This document shows, piece after piece, positions 14,930 through 23,510 of a stretch of DNA of 40,595 nt. Position numbers and translations under genes: made by a program. The DNA lies in the NCBI GenBank assembly GCA_021736575.1, contig JAIPFP010000024.1, positions 1 to 40,595 of the forward strand. The letters run 5' to 3'. The notes under the pieces were generated by a model. That model ran no database searches. It was not told the origin of the DNA and saw only the letters and a list, made by a program, of their open reading frames with translations. Within the stretch, counting starts at the first letter, position 1; the number at the start of each line of letters is the position of its first letter. The stretch comes from Pirellula sp. (lineage in GTDB: Bacteria; Planctomycetota; Planctomycetia; Pirellulales; Pirellulaceae).

Positions 14930-16046
14930 ATGAGTGATAGCAATCTACTGTTAAGTCGCATCGGCGCGGTCCGTGTTCGTTTGGTCTCATTACGAGACGG
15001 TCTTTGACTACGCTAATAAAGTCGAAGAAATAGGAAAACGGGAAGAGCTCATGTCCGGGCCCAGTTTTTGGGACAACCCGGACAAAGCACAGCAAATTGT
15101 CCTGGAACTGAAAAGTTTAAGGTCAATCGTAGAGCCCTTGCGACAAGCCATTCAATCGTGCGATGATTTGACTGAGCTAGCAAGCATGATCGATGAGGAA
15201 CCCTCCGTCGCGGGCGAAGTGGAGCCGGAAGTTGGCAAGCTCGAAAAGGCTGTCGAACAACTTGAGCTCAAGGCCTTGCTCAATGGTCCAATGGACGAGT
15301 GCGGAGCGATTCTTTCCGTGCATGCCCGAGAGGGTGGTCTCGACGCCAACGATTGGGCGGAAATGCTCCTCGGCATGTATATCTCGTGGGCTCAGAAAAA
15401 CGGATTCACCGCAGAGTTGGTTGACCGTTCCGACAACGAAGGAGCTGGCATCACTCAAGCGACCGTGATCATTCGCGGCCCGTCTGCCTATGGATATTTG
15501 AAAGGTGAGGAAGGGATCCATCGCTTGGTTCGTATCAGTCCGTACAACGCGGAAAGCAAACGTCAAACAAGCTTTGGGGCTGTCGACGTTTCGCCGGAGG
15601 TAGACGACACCGTTGAAATCGAAATCAACGAGAAGGATATTCGTGAAGATGTCTATCGCGCGTCGGGTGCTGGCGGTCAACACGTGAACAAAACGAGTTC
15701 GGCGATTCGCTTAACTCACATCCCCACTGGCATTGTTGCTCAATGTCAAAGCGATCGCAGTCAACACAAGAACCGTGCTCAAGCATGGAAAATGCTGCGA
15801 GCCCGATTGGCTCGCGTCGAAGAAGAGAAACGCGAAGCCGCACAAGCGACCAAGTACCAGAACAAAACGATTACCGGCTTTGGATCCCAAATTCGAAATT
15901 ATTTCTTGCACCCGGATCAACGTGTCAAGGATTCGCGAACGGGTCACCAAATCGGCAACTTTCACGCGGCCATGGACGGTGAGATCCAGGGATTCCTGGA
16001 AGCGTTTCTGAAATATCGAATGATCAGCGAAACGAGCAAGGAATGA
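14930..16046 (+). CDS. prfB: peptide chain release factor 2, with programmed +1 frameshift
   Basis: RF2 frees finished proteins at UGA and UAA codons. The gene starts at ATG 14930, reads 25 codons (MSDSNLLLSRIGAVRVRLVS, then LRDGL) and meets TGA at 15005. The site CTTTGAC is the conserved RF2 recoding site; a +1 slip resumes at GAC 15006 (DYANKVEEIGKREEL) and gives 371 residues, close to the 365 of E. coli RF2, which also shifts after exactly 25 codons. The peptidyl-hydrolysis motif GGQ is in SGAGGQHVNKTSSAIR. The UGA-recognition tripeptide, normally SPF, reads SPY (RISPYNAESKRQTSF). The frameshift lets RF2 control its own level. A simple reading from GTG 14973 gives a false N terminus. Its TGA overlaps the next ATG. 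Confidence 0.92.
15002..15008 (+). promoter_or_regulatory. programmed +1 frameshift site of prfB
   Basis: CTTTGAC: the CTT codon is codon 25 and TGA the in-frame stop. Slippage of the Leu tRNA from CTT to TTT restores the RF2 frame at GAC. The upstream purine stretch GAGACGG lies where E. coli has the stimulatory Shine-Dalgarno-like AGGGGG, but it is a weaker match. Confidence 0.88.
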
Positions 16047-16600
16047 ATGGCACGACTTCGTTGTCGTCCGGCTTGTTGTGTGTTCGCTATCGTAGGCTTG
16101 GCGATCGTCTTGCACACGAGATCGGAACGATCGATGGCGATTCTTTTTATCCAGTCCTCGAGTCGATCGAAGGGACCCCTGTCGACGCATGGCCTGCGAG
16201 CCCACCCATGCAACAAATCGTCGAAGAATCGATTGGAGCAAGCTTGAGTCCCGTTTTGTTGGGAGTCGGCTTGTCCGGAAACGGACACTGGTCGATTGCA
16301 ATCGAATCGCAGAACGCATCCTCGCTGAAATTCGACGTTGCTTGCAGGAACTCAAAACCGTCTCTTTGGTTCGGATCGAAATATCGTGTCTCGACCGAAT
16401 GGGTTGTCGCGAATGCGATTATTTCTCAAATCGAATTGAGCCATTCGAAACGCGAATGCGTTCCAACCACGCTCCAATTGCTCGCAACCATTGGGCAGCT
16501 CAGGTATGATGAATCGGACCGGACGATTGCGATTGTTCCCGCATCGGATCCCGGGAAAATGCTTACGCACCGCTGGTGCTATCGTATTGGCATTGGGTAA
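16043..16600 (+). CDS. unknown protein, between prfB and the FtsK-like gene
   Basis: I do not recognise this 185-residue protein. Its ATG overlaps the prfB stop (ATGA) and its stop is 5 bp before the ATPase gene, so it is very likely real and translated with both. No signal peptide or membrane segment is evident, and the composition is mixed, with a few scattered cysteines and no metal-binding spacing. The tight fit with the coiled-coil FtsK-like ATPase suggests that it could be a partner or substrate of that protein; this is inference only. An alternative ATG is at 16047 in another frame and gives a shorter, less likely product. Confidence 0.7.
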   Translation: MNGTTSLSSGLLCVRYRRLGDRLAHEIGTIDGDSFYPVLESIEGTPVDAWPASPPMQQIVEESIGASLSPVLLGVGLSGNGHWSIAIESQNASSLKFDVACRNSKPSLWFGSKYRVSTEWVVANAIISQIELSHSKRECVPTTLQLLATIGQLRYDESDRTIAIVPASDPGKMLTHRWCYRIGIG

Positions 16601-16605
16601 CGACT

Positions 16606-19600
16606 ATGAGCACGAATCTCAACGGACAATTGTTTGCTCGACAAATCCGAATGCTGCGAGGATTGCGAGCTCGACTGAATCAGTTGGAGCGTTCTCGATC
16701 TGTCGACAAAAATTCTCTCGAATTGAAACGCAACGAGGCTACCGCTGCCTTTTCGGATCAACAAAGGCAAATGCAGAGGGAACACTTTGACGACTGGCGT
16801 AAAGCCATCACCGATTGGGATTCGCAACTTGAAAAGCAGATGGCGATAGCCGAACGCGAAACGCTTCAAAATATCCTCAACGAGAAGCAAAAGTCGAAAC
16901 GACTCAAGTCGGAGTTCAACCAAAACAAGACGAAAATCAAGATCGAAAACGAAAATGCTTCCGATGCACTTAAGAAAAAACTCGACGATACGAAGTCGGC
17001 GTTGACGAGTGCGAGAGATAGCATCAAAGTCAAATTGGAGACGGAACGCATTGCGGTGGAGCAGCACATGGAGGAGTGCCGCGAATGGGTTGGGATTCGA
17101 ACCGGTGTGGTCGACTTGCAAAACCTTTCAGCCAATTTTTCGGCCGAAAACTCCAAAGACGTTTTGGCTCTTTCCGATCTAAATCAAATAGGCAAGCAAT
17201 TCGAGATTCAAAAAAAATCGCTTGCGAGAGACATTCAACGAATGCAATCCAATCCGGTAACCAAGATGCTTGGTTCGTATTGGTTTCTGGCGTTCGGCCC
17301 GATCCTCGGTGCATTAAGCGCGTTCATCGCTTGGTCACTGGGGGTAGGCCCAATCCTAGTAGCCGCTGTTGGTCTCGTTGGCTCAATCGTATTCGCTGCC
17401 ATCCTCCACTTTACGACTGCTCCTTTGGTTACACGCACGATTCGTCGCATGTTTCCGGCAGTGGTCCAGGATGAACAGATCGCTTATCTCATCCTCGCCC
17501 AAGGGCGTCGCATCTCAGAAAACAACTGTCAAAACGAAATCGTTCGACACGAACATCAATGCGCAGCGAACCAGCAAAAGCTGGATGAAAAGTATCGTGA
17601 AGATCGAATCCGGCTTTTAAATGAGTACACCTCCCAGGCCGAGACTCTCACGGCCTCAAGTCGTCAAAAACGCATTGTTTTAGCTGCAAACAGAAAAGAA
17701 CAGCAACGAAAAACCAATTCGGACCAAGAGCCTCGCGTCGACTCGTTAACCAATCAACACGAAAAGTCCAAAGAGAAGTGGAAGCGGGAACGAAAATCCT
17801 TTTTTGCGAATCTTGAGGATGAGTTTCAGCGTTCGCAAAAATTCTCCGTGCAACGCTGGTTGAATGGTTGCGATCGGTCGGCAAGACGAATGCACGCCCT
17901 TCAGAACGAAACTCTTGGAGCCTTTCCTCCTTGGGATTCTCAATGCTATACCGATGGCGATTGGCCACGAGTCAACGATTCTTTGGCATGGAAACTGGGT
18001 GAGATTCGACCGCATGAACACCTGCAATCCGAGATCGACGATTTGAATTTTTCGAACGAGGCTTCGGAGCAGCCTTGGTCCATTTTTTACGATTTGTTGT
18101 CGCATGGTGCATTGGTTTTGGAAACACATCCCGAATGCAAAGGCGCTTCGGATCGGATGGTTCGCAACACTCTGCTTCGAGCGGTCACATCGGTTCCTGC
18201 AGGTAACTTGAATGTAACGATCATTGATCCCGAGGGTTTGGGCAAGCAGTTCTCCTGGATCATGTCGTTGGCCGACGTGGATCCCTCGTTAGTAAACCAC
18301 CGAGTTTGGACGCAGCCACTGCATATCTCCGAACAACTTGCGAACGCGGCTCGGCATGTCGAAGACATCATTCAGCAGAGTCTCCGCAATCGCTTTGCGA
18401 ACTTGATCGAGTACAACAAGAGCGCTGGCCCGATGGCAGTTCCCTACCGACTCATCGTCTGGTCCAACTTTCCATTCGGTTTGGATGATCACTCCTGGCA
18501 ATCTCTTTGTTCGATAATGTCATCCGGTGGAAAGTGTGGCGTAGGAGTCATCCTTCAAATTTCCGACACGTACGTTTGGCCGACATTCGCCGACCGTTCG
18601 AAGCTCGATGAATTCGGCTTGCGGCTCAAGTTGGCAGCCCTACCGAGCCAAGTCGTGAATTCCATCGCCAGCGATCCCTCGGTTGCGATCACCATCGATC
18701 ATCCTGAGTTATCGATGTACCGTGTGTTGCCCGAGCAGCCACCGTCTGAGGAACGAATCCAAGAGATTATGGAACATCAAGTTGCCTCGACACTCAATTT
18801 GGGCAAACGTGTTGTACCGTTTGAGTCGATTGAAATACCGGGCACCGAACAACAAATCGCATCCAGTGCCGAGGGGCTCTCGATTCCATTGGGCATTTCG
18901 GATGCGGGTCGCGTTCAGTCGTTGAAATTAGGAATGGGCACAGCCCAACACGTGCTGATCGCAGGGAAAACGGGTTCGGGGAAAAGCTCTTTGTTGCACA
19001 CTTTGATAACAAGTGCTGCCATGAAATACTCGCCAGAACAGTTGCGTCTCGTTCTCTTGGACTTTAAGAAGGGGGTGGAGTTTCAAGTCTATGCCGAGAC
19101 GATGCTGTCGCATGCGGATATCATCGGAATCGAGAGCAAACGAGAGTTCGGTGTTAGCACGCTCGAGTATTTGGATCGCGTGCTGCATGCTCGCGGGGAA
19201 GCTTTTCGGCAATGGGGAGTGCAAGATTTGCCGAGTCTCGTCAAGAAATATCCGCAGCATGGTTTGCCGCGAATCTTGGTTCTCATCGATGAGTTTCAAG
19301 AGTTGTTTGTCGAGGATGACAAGCTTTCGCAACAAGCCTCGATGCTGATGGATCGCATTGTTCGTCAGGGGCGATCGTTCGGAATCCATCTCATATTGGC
19401 TTCACAAACGCTGGGCGGGGCCTACTCGTTGCCGCGCACAACGCTTTCCCAAATGGCGATACGGATTGCATTGCATTGCGATAGCTCCGATGCCATGCTG
19501 ATACTCAGCGAAGACAATACTGCAGCAGAACGATTGAGGCACTCTGGGCAAGCGATTTACAACGACGCTGGGGGCAGGTTCGAAAGCAATTCGAATTTCC

Positions 19601-20568
19601 AAGTCGCCTATGTTGAAAAGAACGCTCAGGTGGAACGCTTGGTCGGGCTCAAGAAATCCCCGATTCCGCACTCGCCGACGACCAACGCGTTGGGTAGGCA
19701 GATTGTTTTCGAAGGACATAAGCCAGCCATCTGGGATGAGGCCAGTATTGCCATGGCGATGTCCGATTTGCACATGGATGACGCATCTTTGCCTATGATT
19801 TTGGGCGAGAGTGTCTCGATCGATCCGCCGATCATCAAGTCCTTGTCGCGAAGCGCTGGTCGCAACGTGATGGTTGTTGGGCAAGACGAATCGATCGCTG
19901 CTGCACTCTTGGCGAGCTTGGTAGCAGGTTTTTCGTATTTGGCTCCTGCGATGGATCGATCCTCGGACCAGCCCTCGGTTGTGCTTCTGGACGGTTCGCG
20001 AAATGAAGATGAGTCTCTGCGAAGCCTGATTGGGCAGTTGGCCAACAACAAACGACTTGTGCAAATAGCCGATGTGCGCAGTATCGACACCACGATGGAA
20101 GCGATCAAAATTGAACTGGACCGACGAAGCGCCGCTCCGGATCAAGCGTATCCATCGATGTTGGTTGCGGTCGTCAATATTTCTCGATTTCGAGAACTAC
20201 GACGAAGTGAGGAGTATTCGTTTGGTGAGGCTGGGGGTGGTAGTCCGAAGCCGGATGCGGTCTTGGCGGACCTAATGCGAGACGGTCCAACTTTGGGCAT
20301 GCATGGTTGGCTATGGGCCGACAGCGCTGCAACGTTAACGCGCTGGATTTCAAGGCAGTCGCTGCGTGACATCGAGCTTAGAATACTGATGCAAATGAGC
20401 GCATCGGATTCCAATCAACTCATCGATACGAACGCAGCCAACCGGCTCGACCGATATGTTGCTTTGGTCCACGACGACATCGAAGGGAAAGCGACCAAGT
20501 TTCGACCATTCGAATTGCAAAACGTCTTAAACAAAATTCTCGGAGATTACGAATCACACGATGGCTAG
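16606..20568 (+). CDS. large FtsK/SpoIIIE-type ATPase with coiled coils and a membrane hairpin
   Basis: A 1320-residue protein; the ATG at 16606 is chosen because it follows the upstream stop by 5 bp. Order: charged coiled coil (about 5-215), two membrane helices (about 224-285, SYWFLAFGPILGALSAFIAW then a second), another coiled coil (about 290-440), then three RecA-like blocks. The first (about 500-700) lacks a Walker A. The second is active-looking: Walker A GKTGSGKS at 787-794 and Walker B LVLIDE with Asp895 and Glu896, then QASMLMDRIVRQGRSFGIHLILASQTL, typical of FtsK/SpoIIIE pumps. The third (from about 1080, NVMVVGQDESIAAALLASL) is degenerate. Three RecA blocks behind a membrane hairpin recall EccC of type VII secretion as much as DNA-pumping FtsK; FtsK's gamma domain is absent. 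Its stop codon lies in a duplicated segment from the neighbouring gene. Confidence 0.88.
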   Translation: MSTNLNGQLFARQIRMLRGLRARLNQLERSRSVDKNSLELKRNEATAAFSDQQRQMQREHFDDWRKAITDWDSQLEKQMAIAERETLQNILNEKQKSKRLKSEFNQNKTKIKIENENASDALKKKLDDTKSALTSARDSIKVKLETERIAVEQHMEECREWVGIRTGVVDLQNLSANFSAENSKDVLALSDLNQIGKQFEIQKKSLARDIQRMQSNPVTKMLGSYWFLAFGPILGALSAFIAWSLGVGPILVAAVGLVGSIVFAAILHFTTAPLVTRTIRRMFPAVVQDEQIAYLILAQGRRISENNCQNEIVRHEHQCAANQQKLDEKYREDRIRLLNEYTSQAETLTASSRQKRIVLAANRKEQQRKTNSDQEPRVDSLTNQHEKSKEKWKRERKSFFANLEDEFQRSQKFSVQRWLNGCDRSARRMHALQNETLGAFPPWDSQCYTDGDWPRVNDSLAWKLGEIRPHEHLQSEIDDLNFSNEASEQPWSIFYDLLSHGALVLETHPECKGASDRMVRNTLLRAVTSVPAGNLNVTIIDPEGLGKQFSWIMSLADVDPSLVNHRVWTQPLHISEQLANAARHVEDIIQQSLRNRFANLIEYNKSAGPMAVPYRLIVWSNFPFGLDDHSWQSLCSIMSSGGKCGVGVILQISDTYVWPTFADRSKLDEFGLRLKLAALPSQVVNSIASDPSVAITIDHPELSMYRVLPEQPPSEERIQEIMEHQVASTLNLGKRVVPFESIEIPGTEQQIASSAEGLSIPLGISDAGRVQSLKLGMGTAQHVLIAGKTGSGKSSLLHTLITSAAMKYSPEQLRLVLLDFKKGVEFQVYAETMLSHADIIGIESKREFGVSTLEYLDRVLHARGEAFRQWGVQDLPSLVKKYPQHGLPRILVLIDEFQELFVEDDKLSQQASMLMDRIVRQGRSFGIHLILASQTLGGAYSLPRTTLSQMAIRIALHCDSSDAMLILSEDNTAAERLRHSGQAIYNDAGGRFESNSNFQVAYVEKNAQVERLVGLKKSPIPHSPTTNALGRQIVFEGHKPAIWDEASIAMAMSDLHMDDASLPMILGESVSIDPPIIKSLSRSAGRNVMVVGQDESIAAALLASLVAGFSYLAPAMDRSSDQPSVVLLDGSRNEDESLRSLIGQLANNKRLVQIADVRSIDTTMEAIKIELDRRSAAPDQAYPSMLVAVVNISRFRELRRSEEYSFGEAGGGSPKPDAVLADLMRDGPTLGMHGWLWADSAATLTRWISRQSLRDIELRILMQMSASDSNQLIDTNAANRLDRYVALVHDDIEGKATKFRPFELQNVLNKILGDYESHDG

Positions 20569-20633
20569 TTATTTGGGCAACAAGCAAAGTGCGGCATGGC
20601 CAGGCGATGACGTGACATGCGATTGATTTACTC
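20564..20633 (-). pseudogene. decayed duplicate of the 3' end of the microcompartment gene
   Basis: About 70 bp (starting GCTAGTTATTTGGGCAAC) repeat the sequence at 20831-20905 with a 5-bp deletion and a few substitutions. In the real gene this encodes the C-terminal tail ending AALCLLPK; here the last eight codons are kept and the rest is out of frame. The copy begins inside the last codons of the FtsK-like gene and supplies its TAG stop. Confidence 0.8.
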
Positions 20634-20801
20634 GTTCCCAGGCTCTGCCTGGGAACGCATAGCATTGGAGGCTCCTGCCTCCCGAGTTCACAAACTAAGG
20701 ATGCATTTCGGCGAGGCGGAGCCTCGCTTGCATTGAGTTACCAGGCAGAGCCTGGTAACTAGATTGCCCTGGTAACTAGATTGCCCTGGTAACTAGATTG
20801 C
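20633..20801. repeat. four-hairpin intergenic repeat with a 17-bp tandem tail
   Basis: Four perfect palindromes in a row: CGTTCCCAGGC/GCCTGGGAACG around TCT (20633-20657), GGAGGC/GCCTCC around TCCT (20667-20682), GCGAGGC/GCCTCGC around GGA (20711-20727), and AGTTACCAGGC/GCCTGGTAACT around AGA (20736-20760). The last arm then continues as three copies of CCTGGTAACTAGATTGC at 20751, 20768 and 20785. It matches a style of dispersed repeat frequent in planctomycetes. It lies between convergent genes and may stop transcription from both. Confidence 0.85.
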
Positions 20802-20835
20802 ACAGTGCAACAAAACTTGCAATCCGTGCCGCTAG

Positions 20836-21552
20836 TTATTTGGGCAACAAGCAAAGTGCGGCCGTTGATGGCCTGGCGATCACGTGACATGCGATTAATT
20901 TACCGAGCCCTTCGACTCGAGGCTTGGCAGCATCGATAGCTGCATTCACCGCCGCCACGTCGCCGCGGATGACTACGGTGACATATCCACCACCCAGCTT
21001 CTCTTTGCCTACAACTTCAACCGAAGCGGCTTTGCAAGCCGTATCGATGGCTTCAAAGACAGCCGTGAAGCCTTGTGTTTCAATAAATCCCAGTGCTTGG
21101 CTGTTCTCGGCCATTTCGTTTTTTCCTGCGGTAGTGTTCGTTGGTAAAGGGCGTTTGACAACGGATTGTTCGATCAAAACATTGTATTCGTCTGGGCTCA
21201 GTATAGCTCGCAAGGCTTGTTCATCCGGTCGATTGATGATTCGAATCATCGACTTTGGGGCGGCGTTCGGGTCCGATGTTGGATGAAACAGCGTCGCCGT
21301 TCTGAGGCCAATTTCCAGGGCGGACTCGACATCGCTGATCGAACCGGCGATTTTGATCACCGAGCCGAGCATGTCATTCCACTCGGCTTGGATCACTTGT
21401 ATTTGGGCTTCCTTGGACATTTGGTCTAATGCAACGATCGCGGCTGTCCAGCCAAGCGTTTCTAGAATGCCAATCGAATCCGGCAAGGTGCCTTCAGCCG
21501 CATCGGAATGACGAAGCCATTCTTGTAGGCTAGCTAACGTGGTTTTGCTCAT
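20836..21552 (-). CDS. two-domain bacterial microcompartment shell protein
   Basis: The 238-residue protein carries two BMC domains. Domain 1 (about 25-88: DSIGILETLGWTAAIVALDQ, then GSVIKIAGSISDVESALEIG) is the more diverged. A 60-residue linker follows, then domain 2 (about 151-228: SQALGFIETQGFTAVFEAID, VTVVIRGDVAAVNAAIDAAK, LIACHVIARP), a classic BMC-H sequence. Such proteins tile the shell of organelles that enclose aldehyde-generating sugar catabolism. The linker is longer than in ordinary tandem (BMC-T) proteins. Met147 begins MAENSQALGF with AGGA about 9 nt upstream, so a separate 92-residue BMC-H could be made from an internal start. None of the usual cargo enzymes or other shell genes is next to it; the neighbours are a toroid protein and an FtsK-like ATPase. 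Confidence 0.88.
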   Translation of the reverse strand: MSKTTLASLQEWLRHSDAAEGTLPDSIGILETLGWTAAIVALDQMSKEAQIQVIQAEWNDMLGSVIKIAGSISDVESALEIGLRTATLFHPTSDPNAAPKSMIRIINRPDEQALRAILSPDEYNVLIEQSVVKRPLPTNTTAGKNEMAENSQALGFIETQGFTAVFEAIDTACKAASVEVVGKEKLGGGYVTVVIRGDVAAVNAAIDAAKPRVEGLGKLIACHVIARPSTAALCLLPK

Positions 21553-21573
21553 ATCCTAGTCTTATCATTAGTC

Positions 21574-23244
21574 TTATTTGGGTGCCATTTCGCTTAGCGG
21601 CAGATGGCGATAGTAGGATTCTAAACAGTAGAGAGCGAAACAAGTTGCATACAACCTGCCACCTGCGTTCGCGTGATTATCCTCTTCCGTTGGCCAGCTT
21701 CCCCTTTCCTTTCCACTAGCAATCTGCATTTTTGGGAGCACTTCCTTCATCGACTGATTCCATGCCGTCCAAGCTTGTCCGCCAATGTGATGCAATGTGG
21801 TCGTTGCATAGTACCAGTAGTAATAGGAAACTCGATCCTTTTCCATTGCGATCGGATTACCAACAAGAAACTCAGCACCCTCGACAATACGAGGTTCTTT
21901 GGTATCCCAGCCCAGGTACAAACGACACAGCATTCCCTCAGCGGTCATCGCGGGAGTCGGTGCTGAATAGGACATATATGCGTATCGCTCACCTTCTGCA
22001 TCGGGGCGATTGCTTCCGGCGCGGCGTTGCACAGAATCCAGAAACTGATGGACCCGCTCAAGGACTTCACTGTCGACATCGAGTCCAGCCATTCTCGCGC
22101 TAATCAGAGCCATGACGTACCAGCCGGTGACGCTGGTATCCCCTGCCTCACGCGGCTGATAGCGCCAACCACCATTTTTGCCTTGGGATTTTTCTGCATA
22201 CCGAATTGATTTTTGAGCTGCGTCGCGAAGCTCTTTGTCTCCGGTCATTCCATACAACTCACAGACGGCAATCGAACATTGAGCGTGTGCGTAGGTTCGC
22301 TGATTTCCTGCGGATTGGTCGGCAAAGAATCCTTCCTTATTCTGCAACTTGACTACAAATGTAATTCCCTTTCTAACAACTTCTTTGTATTCGCCGGATT
22401 GGTGCGTATGGCCCGCTCCCATAAATGCCAACAATGCCATAGCAGAAGCCGCAGGCTTGTTCTCATTGACCCCTCCGTCGGAGTACGGGCCCACTAAACT
22501 CCATGAACCGTCTTTGCGTTGATTGGTCGCAAGCCACTTCAGTCCTGCCGCAACGGCATCTTCCGTCCCTTGAGTTCCTCCGTATGCCTTCAACAAAGCA
22601 TCCTTCATCGCACCCGTTCGGCCTCGCAATCCGTTGGTTATCGTGAGCGGAACGGCCAAGTCCGTCAGCGAATTGATCGATGGAGTGACATCGACAACTG
22701 CCAATTCGTTGAGCGTTGGTTCAAGGTTCATTGCCAAAGACTCATTGGGATCCGCCTCGGCGGCATCAGACTGTGTGTCAAACACAGATAGTTCGTCCTG
22801 ACCTTGCTCGTCACTGATGCCGGCGAGCAGCGAGATGGATGATCGTATTTGGTCGCTCAGCGGAATCAGCGCCAGCAGCAAAATGATGGCGACATGCACG
22901 ACTAAGCTGATCAGCCACGAGGGCGTTTCTTTCAATGTCAGCGGCAGCAGTCGCTCATAAATCGACGCGGTTGCTTCGGAGCTCTCCTCATCTGTCCCTG
23001 TTTGGCCTACGTCCCCTCTCTGAGAAACGCTGGGGGTTGGTGGCAATGGCTTGCCTGGAGCGATGGGCAACTTGAATTGGTTCAACCCACCTAACTCTGA
23101 AATCGACTGAGGGGCATCGCCGGCGATTTTAGGCGGAAACGGTGGCGGTTGCGGACTCGTCCACGAATTGCCATCAGCCGTCGGTAGAACCAACGGCGGA
23201 GGCATCGCCGAATCGAGGATTTCCGAAGAGGATTTTTGAGGCAC
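21574..23244 (-). CDS. membrane-anchored toroid protein (prenyltransferase/squalene-oxidase repeats)
   Basis: A 556-residue protein of a planctomycete type. Residues 1-105 are proline-rich and probably cytoplasmic (PPPLVLP, PQPPPFPPK), a single membrane helix follows (about 109-128, WLISLVVHVAIILLLALIP), and then an acidic stretch. The C-terminal 330 residues form an alpha/alpha toroid with repeats such as GLKWLATNQRKDGSWSLVG, FVVKLQNKEGFF, SIRYAEKSQGKNGGWRYQP and WPTEEDNHANAGGRLYAT. This fold occurs in terpene cyclases and protein prenyltransferases, but the cyclase acid motif DXDD is not seen, so it is probably a binding or structural protein outside the cytoplasm. It precedes the microcompartment gene by 21 bp on the same strand and may share its transcript. 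Confidence 0.88.
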   Translation of the reverse strand: MPQKSSSEILDSAMPPPLVLPTADGNSWTSPQPPPFPPKIAGDAPQSISELGGLNQFKLPIAPGKPLPPTPSVSQRGDVGQTGTDEESSEATASIYERLLPLTLKETPSWLISLVVHVAIILLLALIPLSDQIRSSISLLAGISDEQGQDELSVFDTQSDAAEADPNESLAMNLEPTLNELAVVDVTPSINSLTDLAVPLTITNGLRGRTGAMKDALLKAYGGTQGTEDAVAAGLKWLATNQRKDGSWSLVGPYSDGGVNENKPAASAMALLAFMGAGHTHQSGEYKEVVRKGITFVVKLQNKEGFFADQSAGNQRTYAHAQCSIAVCELYGMTGDKELRDAAQKSIRYAEKSQGKNGGWRYQPREAGDTSVTGWYVMALISARMAGLDVDSEVLERVHQFLDSVQRRAGSNRPDAEGERYAYMSYSAPTPAMTAEGMLCRLYLGWDTKEPRIVEGAEFLVGNPIAMEKDRVSYYYWYYATTTLHHIGGQAWTAWNQSMKEVLPKMQIASGKERGSWPTEEDNHANAGGRLYATCFALYCLESYYRHLPLSEMAPK

Positions 23245-23510
23245 CGCGATGAGATCCCGTTATCATTGCAAAAGGTGGGGGCCGCCGATTAACAAATGTT
23301 ACGCATTATGCCGACTACGCAAATTGCGCTAGCCAACCCAGCGGACAGCGTCGCTATCCTATTGAATGTAGGACATTGCGACTGCACAATCAATTGCGAC
23401 GACTGGAATTGCGGGCAATTCGCGGAATACTTGGAACTCAAATCCACGCCCATCGCCATCGCTCTGAGCGTGCCACCCGGTCCCCCGGCAACTTCCGGTC
23501 TGCCGCTCGG

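Noticed and set aside
14973..16046. prfB starting at GTG 14973
   Set aside because: The first eleven codons have no RF2 resemblance; the ATG at 14930 plus the CTTTGAC frameshift gives the expected length and N terminus.
20420..20665. Minus-strand frame across the duplicated shell-gene tail
   Set aside because: It is a chance frame through the end of the FtsK-like gene and a repeat; only the last eight codons derive from the shell protein.
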